Of a DNA stretch of 9,693 nucleotides, positions 7,139 to 9,693 are shown piece by piece. The position numbers were made by a program, and so were the translations under genes. The stretch's first letter is position 1; each line of letters opens with the position of its first letter. Location: the NCBI GenBank assembly GCA_964371695.1, contig CAYJOG010000067.1, forward strand, positions 1-9,693, read 5' to 3'. The notes below the pieces were generated by a model, which saw only the letters and a list, made by a program, of their open reading frames with translations, had not been told where the DNA came from and ran no database searches. Source of the stretch: CAYJOG01 sp964371695 [NCBI: uncultured bacterium]. Lineage in GTDB: Bacteria > CAYJOG01.

Positions 7139-8607
7139 GAGGGCCTCACTTCCAGGCGGCCTTTCCATTTCCAGCCAATGGGCCGGATGATGGGTTCGGG
7201 TTTTGGAAAAGGCCCGCGCTCCTGGGCCAGGGCGGCCATCACGGCGGCGAGTTGTTCCTTGCTGCGGTCGGGGGCGAAGGTGAAATTGTCCAGAAAACCT
7301 GTGTTGAGCTGACCCTTCTGGAACCGCTCGTCGTCCATGAGGCGTTTGTGAAAGGCGATGGTGGTGGCCACGCCGCCGATGCGTATTTCGCCCAGGGCGC
7401 GACGCATGCGGTCGGTGGCCTGCTCGCGGGTGTTGCCCCACACACACAGCTTGGCCACCATGCTGTCGTAGTTCAGGGGAATGTCATAACCGGCGTAAAG
7501 GGCGGTGTCGCACCGCACGCCGGGGCCGTCGGGCAGGTGCAGGTGGGTGACCTTGCCCATGGCGGGCACAAAACCACGGGTGGGGTCTTCGCAGTTGATG
7601 CGGCACTCAAAGGCCCAGCCGTTGAGGTGAATGTCCTCTTGCGCAAAGGGCAGGGGTTTGCCCGTGACCACTTCAATCTGCGTGCGCACCAGGTCCACGC
7701 CACTGATCATTTCGGTGACCGGGTGCTCCACCTGCAGGCGGGCGTTGACCTCCATGAAGTAATGCCGCCCCTGGTCATCCAGCAGGAACTCCACCGTGCC
7801 CGCGTTTTCATAGTCCAGCGCCGCCATCACCTTCACGGCGTCTGCGCCCATGCGGGCGCGCAGCTCTGGCGAGAGGGCCACGCTGGGGGCTTCTTCAAAA
7901 AGTTTCTGATGCCGCCGCTGAATGGAGCACTCGCGCTCGCCCAGGTGCACGATGTGGCCGTGTTGGTCGGCGATGACCTGAAACTCGATGTGGCGGGGGT
8001 TGCGGATGTAGGTTTCGGCGAAAATGTCGCTGCTGCCAAAGGCCTTGATGGACTCGTCGCGGGCCGATTCATAAAGCCGTTCCAGGTCGTCCAGGTTTTC
8101 CACAATCCTCATGCCGCGTCCGCCGCCGCCCTGGCTGGCTTTGAGCAGCACCGGCAGACCCACCTGGGTCACGAGATCATGCACCTGCTTCAGATCACTG
8201 ATGACGCCGGTGGCGGTGGTGGTGGGCACACCGGCGTCGGTGGCCACTTTTTTGGCGTAAACCTTGTCTCCCAGGCTGGCGATGGTGCGGGTTTTGGGGC
8301 CGATGAAGGCCATGCCCGCCTCGCGCACCATCTGAGCAAAACCGGCGTTTTCGCTGAGAAATCCATAACCCGGATGCACGGCGCTTGAGTCGTGGGCTTT
8401 GGCCACGCGCACCAGCAGATCGGCGTCCAGATAGGGGTTGGCATGGGTGCCCCCCGCCAGCGGCACGCACAGGTCCGCCTGCCGCAGCCACAGGCCGCCT
8501 TTGTCCTGCTCGGTGTAACCCACCACCGAGCGGATACCCAGCTCCTTGCAGGAACGGATGACCCGAAAGGCGATTTCTCCACGGTTGGCGATGAAAATGG
8601 TGTGCAT
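7135..8607 (-). CDS. accC: Biotin carboxylase subunit of acyl-CoA carboxylase
   Basis: A 490-residue cytoplasmic ATP-grasp enzyme that uses ATP and bicarbonate to carboxylate the biotin on the carrier protein encoded next. The N-terminal biotin carboxylase domain opens with IANRGEIAFRVIRSC (residues 6-20) and HPGYGFLSEN (78-87). The ATP-grasp core shows GDK (113-115), the glycine-rich KASQGGGGRGMR (156-167), PRHIEFQ (204-210), ERECSIQRRHQK (224-235) and the catalytic MEVNARLQVEHPVTE (285-299). Arg336 sits in ECRIN. Set against E. coli AccC from memory, Lys156, His206, His233, Glu286, Asn288, Arg290 and Arg336 match the ATP, metal and bicarbonate residues, so it should be active. It is about 40 residues longer than E. 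coli AccC; the extra C-terminus contains FPKPEPIIRPIGWKWKGRLE. The ATG start is directly followed by the conserved HTIFIANRGEIA, so no earlier start is needed. The stop overlaps the next gene's start. Pyruvate carboxylase subunit A is a less likely alternative given the carboxyltransferase upstream. Confidence 0.97.
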   Translation of the reverse strand: MHTIFIANRGEIAFRVIRSCKELGIRSVVGYTEQDKGGLWLRQADLCVPLAGGTHANPYLDADLLVRVAKAHDSSAVHPGYGFLSENAGFAQMVREAGMAFIGPKTRTIASLGDKVYAKKVATDAGVPTTTATGVISDLKQVHDLVTQVGLPVLLKASQGGGGRGMRIVENLDDLERLYESARDESIKAFGSSDIFAETYIRNPRHIEFQVIADQHGHIVHLGERECSIQRRHQKLFEEAPSVALSPELRARMGADAVKVMAALDYENAGTVEFLLDDQGRHYFMEVNARLQVEHPVTEMISGVDLVRTQIEVVTGKPLPFAQEDIHLNGWAFECRINCEDPTRGFVPAMGKVTHLHLPDGPGVRCDTALYAGYDIPLNYDSMVAKLCVWGNTREQATDRMRRALGEIRIGGVATTIAFHKRLMDDERFQKGQLNTGFLDNFTFAPDRSKEQLAAVMAALAQERGPFPKPEPIIRPIGWKWKGRLEVRPS

Positions 8608-8619
8608 GGGCGGGGCCTG
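8608..8619 (-). other. 12-bp gap between carboxyltransferase and biotin carboxylase genes
   Basis: Only 12 bp separate the TGA of the carboxyltransferase from the ATG of the biotin carboxylase. The coding-strand gap reads CAGGCCCCGCCC and has no clear AGGAGG-type ribosome binding site. There is no room for a promoter or terminator. Co-transcription, with re-initiation by ribosomes finishing the upstream gene, is the simplest reading. Confidence 0.7.
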
Positions 8620-9693
8620 TCAGAGCGGCAGATTGTTGTGTTTTTTGGCGGGCATGGTGTCGTGTTTTGTTTTGAGCAGTTCCAGCGCGGCGATGAGCCG
8701 GGGCCGTGTTTCGTGGGGCAGGATCACGGCGTCGATGAACCCCTTGCGGGCGGCCTCGTAGGGGTTCTGGAACTTTTCGGAATAACTGTCCACGAGTTCC
8801 TTGCGTTTGGCTTCAGGGTCTTCGGCGGTGGCGATTTCCTTGCGGAAGATGATGCTCACCGCGCCGCTCGCCCCCATCACGGCCAGTTCCGCGCCGGGCC
8901 AGGACACGTTGAAATCGCTGCGGATGTGACGTGAGCACATCACCACATACGCGCCGCCATAGGCCTTGCGGGTGATGACGGTGAGTTTGGGCACGGTGGC
9001 CTCGGCGTAGGCAAAAAGCAGTTTCGCACCGTGGTTGATGATGCCGCCGTGTTCCTGCGAGGTGCCGGGCAAAAAGCCGGGCACGTCCACAAACGTGATG
9101 AGCGGAATGTTGAAGGCGTCGCAGAAACGCACAAACCGTGCGCCCTTGATGGCGCTGTTGATGTCCAGCACGCCCGCCAGAATGCGTGGCTGGTTGCCCA
9201 CCACGCCCACCGTGCGGCCGTTCAGGCGGGCGAAACCCACCACGATGTTCTGGGCGTAATACTGGTGGACCTCAAAAAAGCTGCCCGTGTCCACCACGCG
9301 GCCAATGACTTCTTTCATGTCATAGGGTTTGTTGGCGTCTTCGGGCACCAGGGTGTCCAGTTCAATGTCGGCCCGGTCGGCAGGGTCTTTGCAGGGATAG
9401 ACAGGCGGGTCATCCACGTTGTTGGAGGGCAGGTAGGTGAGCAGCTTTTTCACCATCTCCATGCAGTGGATTTCGTCTTTGGCCAGAAAGTGAGCCACAC
9501 CGCTTTTCTGGTTGTGTACCATGCCGCCGCCCAGGGCCTCAAAGGTGACTTCTTCGTTGGTCACGGTTTTGATCACTTCGGGGCCGGTGATGAACATGTG
9601 GCTGGTTTTGTCCACCATGAAGACGAAGTCAGTCAGGGCGGGGGAGTAGACCGCGCCGCCCGCGCAGGGGCCCATGATGACGCTGATCTGCGG
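8620..9693 (-). CDS. Acyl-CoA carboxylase, carboxyltransferase (beta) subunit, PccB/MmdA-like, N-terminus outside the window
   Basis: Cytoplasmic subunit that moves the carboxyl group from carboxybiotin to an acyl-CoA. The visible 357 codons start in frame at the window edge ([16 protein letters not shown]) and end in TGA at 8620-8622. Family members are about 510-530 aa, so roughly 155-170 N-terminal residues are missing. The Met at 9675 is internal, not the start. Visible landmarks are the first oxyanion/CoA loop [15 protein letters not shown] (visible residues 8-22), the [15 protein letters not shown] segment, [17 protein letters not shown], the second oxyanion loop [10 protein letters not shown] (about 243-252), and the [15 protein letters not shown] block typical of biotin-dependent carboxyltransferases. 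The residue after YGGAY is Val; this is the known acyl-chain selectivity position (Asp in propionyl-, Ile in acetyl-type enzymes, from memory). I therefore call it an acyl-CoA carboxylase without fixing the substrate. Methylmalonyl-CoA decarboxylase alpha is a related alternative, but an adjacent biotin carboxylase argues for carboxylation. It is followed after 12 bp by the biotin carboxylase. Confidence 0.94.
   Translation of the reverse strand, partial: PQISVIMGPCAGGAVYSPALTDFVFMVDKTSHMFITGPEVIKTVTNEEVTFEALGGGMVHNQKSGVAHFLAKDEIHCMEMVKKLLTYLPSNNVDDPPVYPCKDPADRADIELDTLVPEDANKPYDMKEVIGRVVDTGSFFEVHQYYAQNIVVGFARLNGRTVGVVGNQPRILAGVLDINSAIKGARFVRFCDAFNIPLITFVDVPGFLPGTSQEHGGIINHGAKLLFAYAEATVPKLTVITRKAYGGAYVVMCSRHIRSDFNVSWPGAELAVMGASGAVSIIFRKEIATAEDPEAKRKELVDSYSEKFQNPYEAARKGFIDAVILPHETRPRLIAALELLKTKHDTMPAKKHNNLPL

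Noticed and set aside
6671-7447. A longer 258-codon version of the carrier protein that starts inside accC
   Set aside because: The extra N-terminus is the out-of-frame reading of the accC end and is low-complexity Arg/His/Pro-rich. Conserved carrier sequence begins at the ATGA overlap at 7138.
7252-8388. A 378-codon plus-strand frame opposite accC
   Set aside because: The opposite strand encodes a biotin carboxylase with every catalytic motif intact. The plus-strand product is a composition shadow without recognisable features.
9658-9675. The Met at 9675 as the start of the carboxyltransferase
   Set aside because: The frame stays open to the window edge, and the residues before it (PQISVI) match the conserved approach to the first oxyanion loop. 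The gene is simply cut by the window.

Overview
The window holds four protein-coding genes. All lie on the minus strand, so transcription runs from high to low coordinates. No RNA gene, CRISPR array, insertion sequence or transposase was found. Base composition is GC-rich (roughly 60% by eye) with strong GC3 bias. A secretory signal peptide sits on a very large beta-repeat protein. This fits a Gram-negative-type bacterium, perhaps from a poorly sampled lineage, but nothing here fixes the phylum.

Right part (9693 to 6671): a compact, complete-looking acyl-CoA carboxylase operon. In transcription order it encodes the carboxyltransferase beta subunit (PccB/MmdA-like; its N-terminus lies beyond the window), a biotin carboxylase (AccC-like, 490 aa) and a free-standing biotin carboxyl carrier protein (155 aa, EAMKM biotinylation site). 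The first gap is only 12 bp and the second junction is a 4-bp ATGA overlap, so the three subunits are probably co-transcribed and translationally coupled. AccC carboxylates the biotin on the carrier protein, and the carboxyltransferase passes the carboxylate to an acyl-CoA (acetyl-, propionyl- or similar). The residue at the known acyl-selectivity position is Val rather than the Asp of propionyl-specific enzymes, so the substrate is left open.

Middle (6670 to 6465): a 206-bp AT-richer intergenic region. It holds a plausible sigma70-type promoter (TTAACA, 18 bp, TATAAC) and a leader of about 125 nt for the downstream gene.

Left two thirds (6464 to 1): one uninterrupted reading frame of at least 2154 codons that runs off the left edge. 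It encodes an exported, Thr/Gly/Asn/Ala-rich giant protein. Reading it through shows an ordered architecture: a long signal peptide; three tandem mega-modules of about 588, 584 and 698 residues; then two tandem Ig-like domains with a 120-residue period, the second cut by the window edge. Each mega-module has a head of about 150 residues with a conserved Cys pair, a beta-strand-repeat body, and a tail of about 212 residues. The third module carries about 110 extra residues in its body and has lost the tail cysteines. The protein looks like a surface adhesin, a stalk or an outer-layer protein, but its function cannot be read from the sequence. This gene is the most unusual content of the window.
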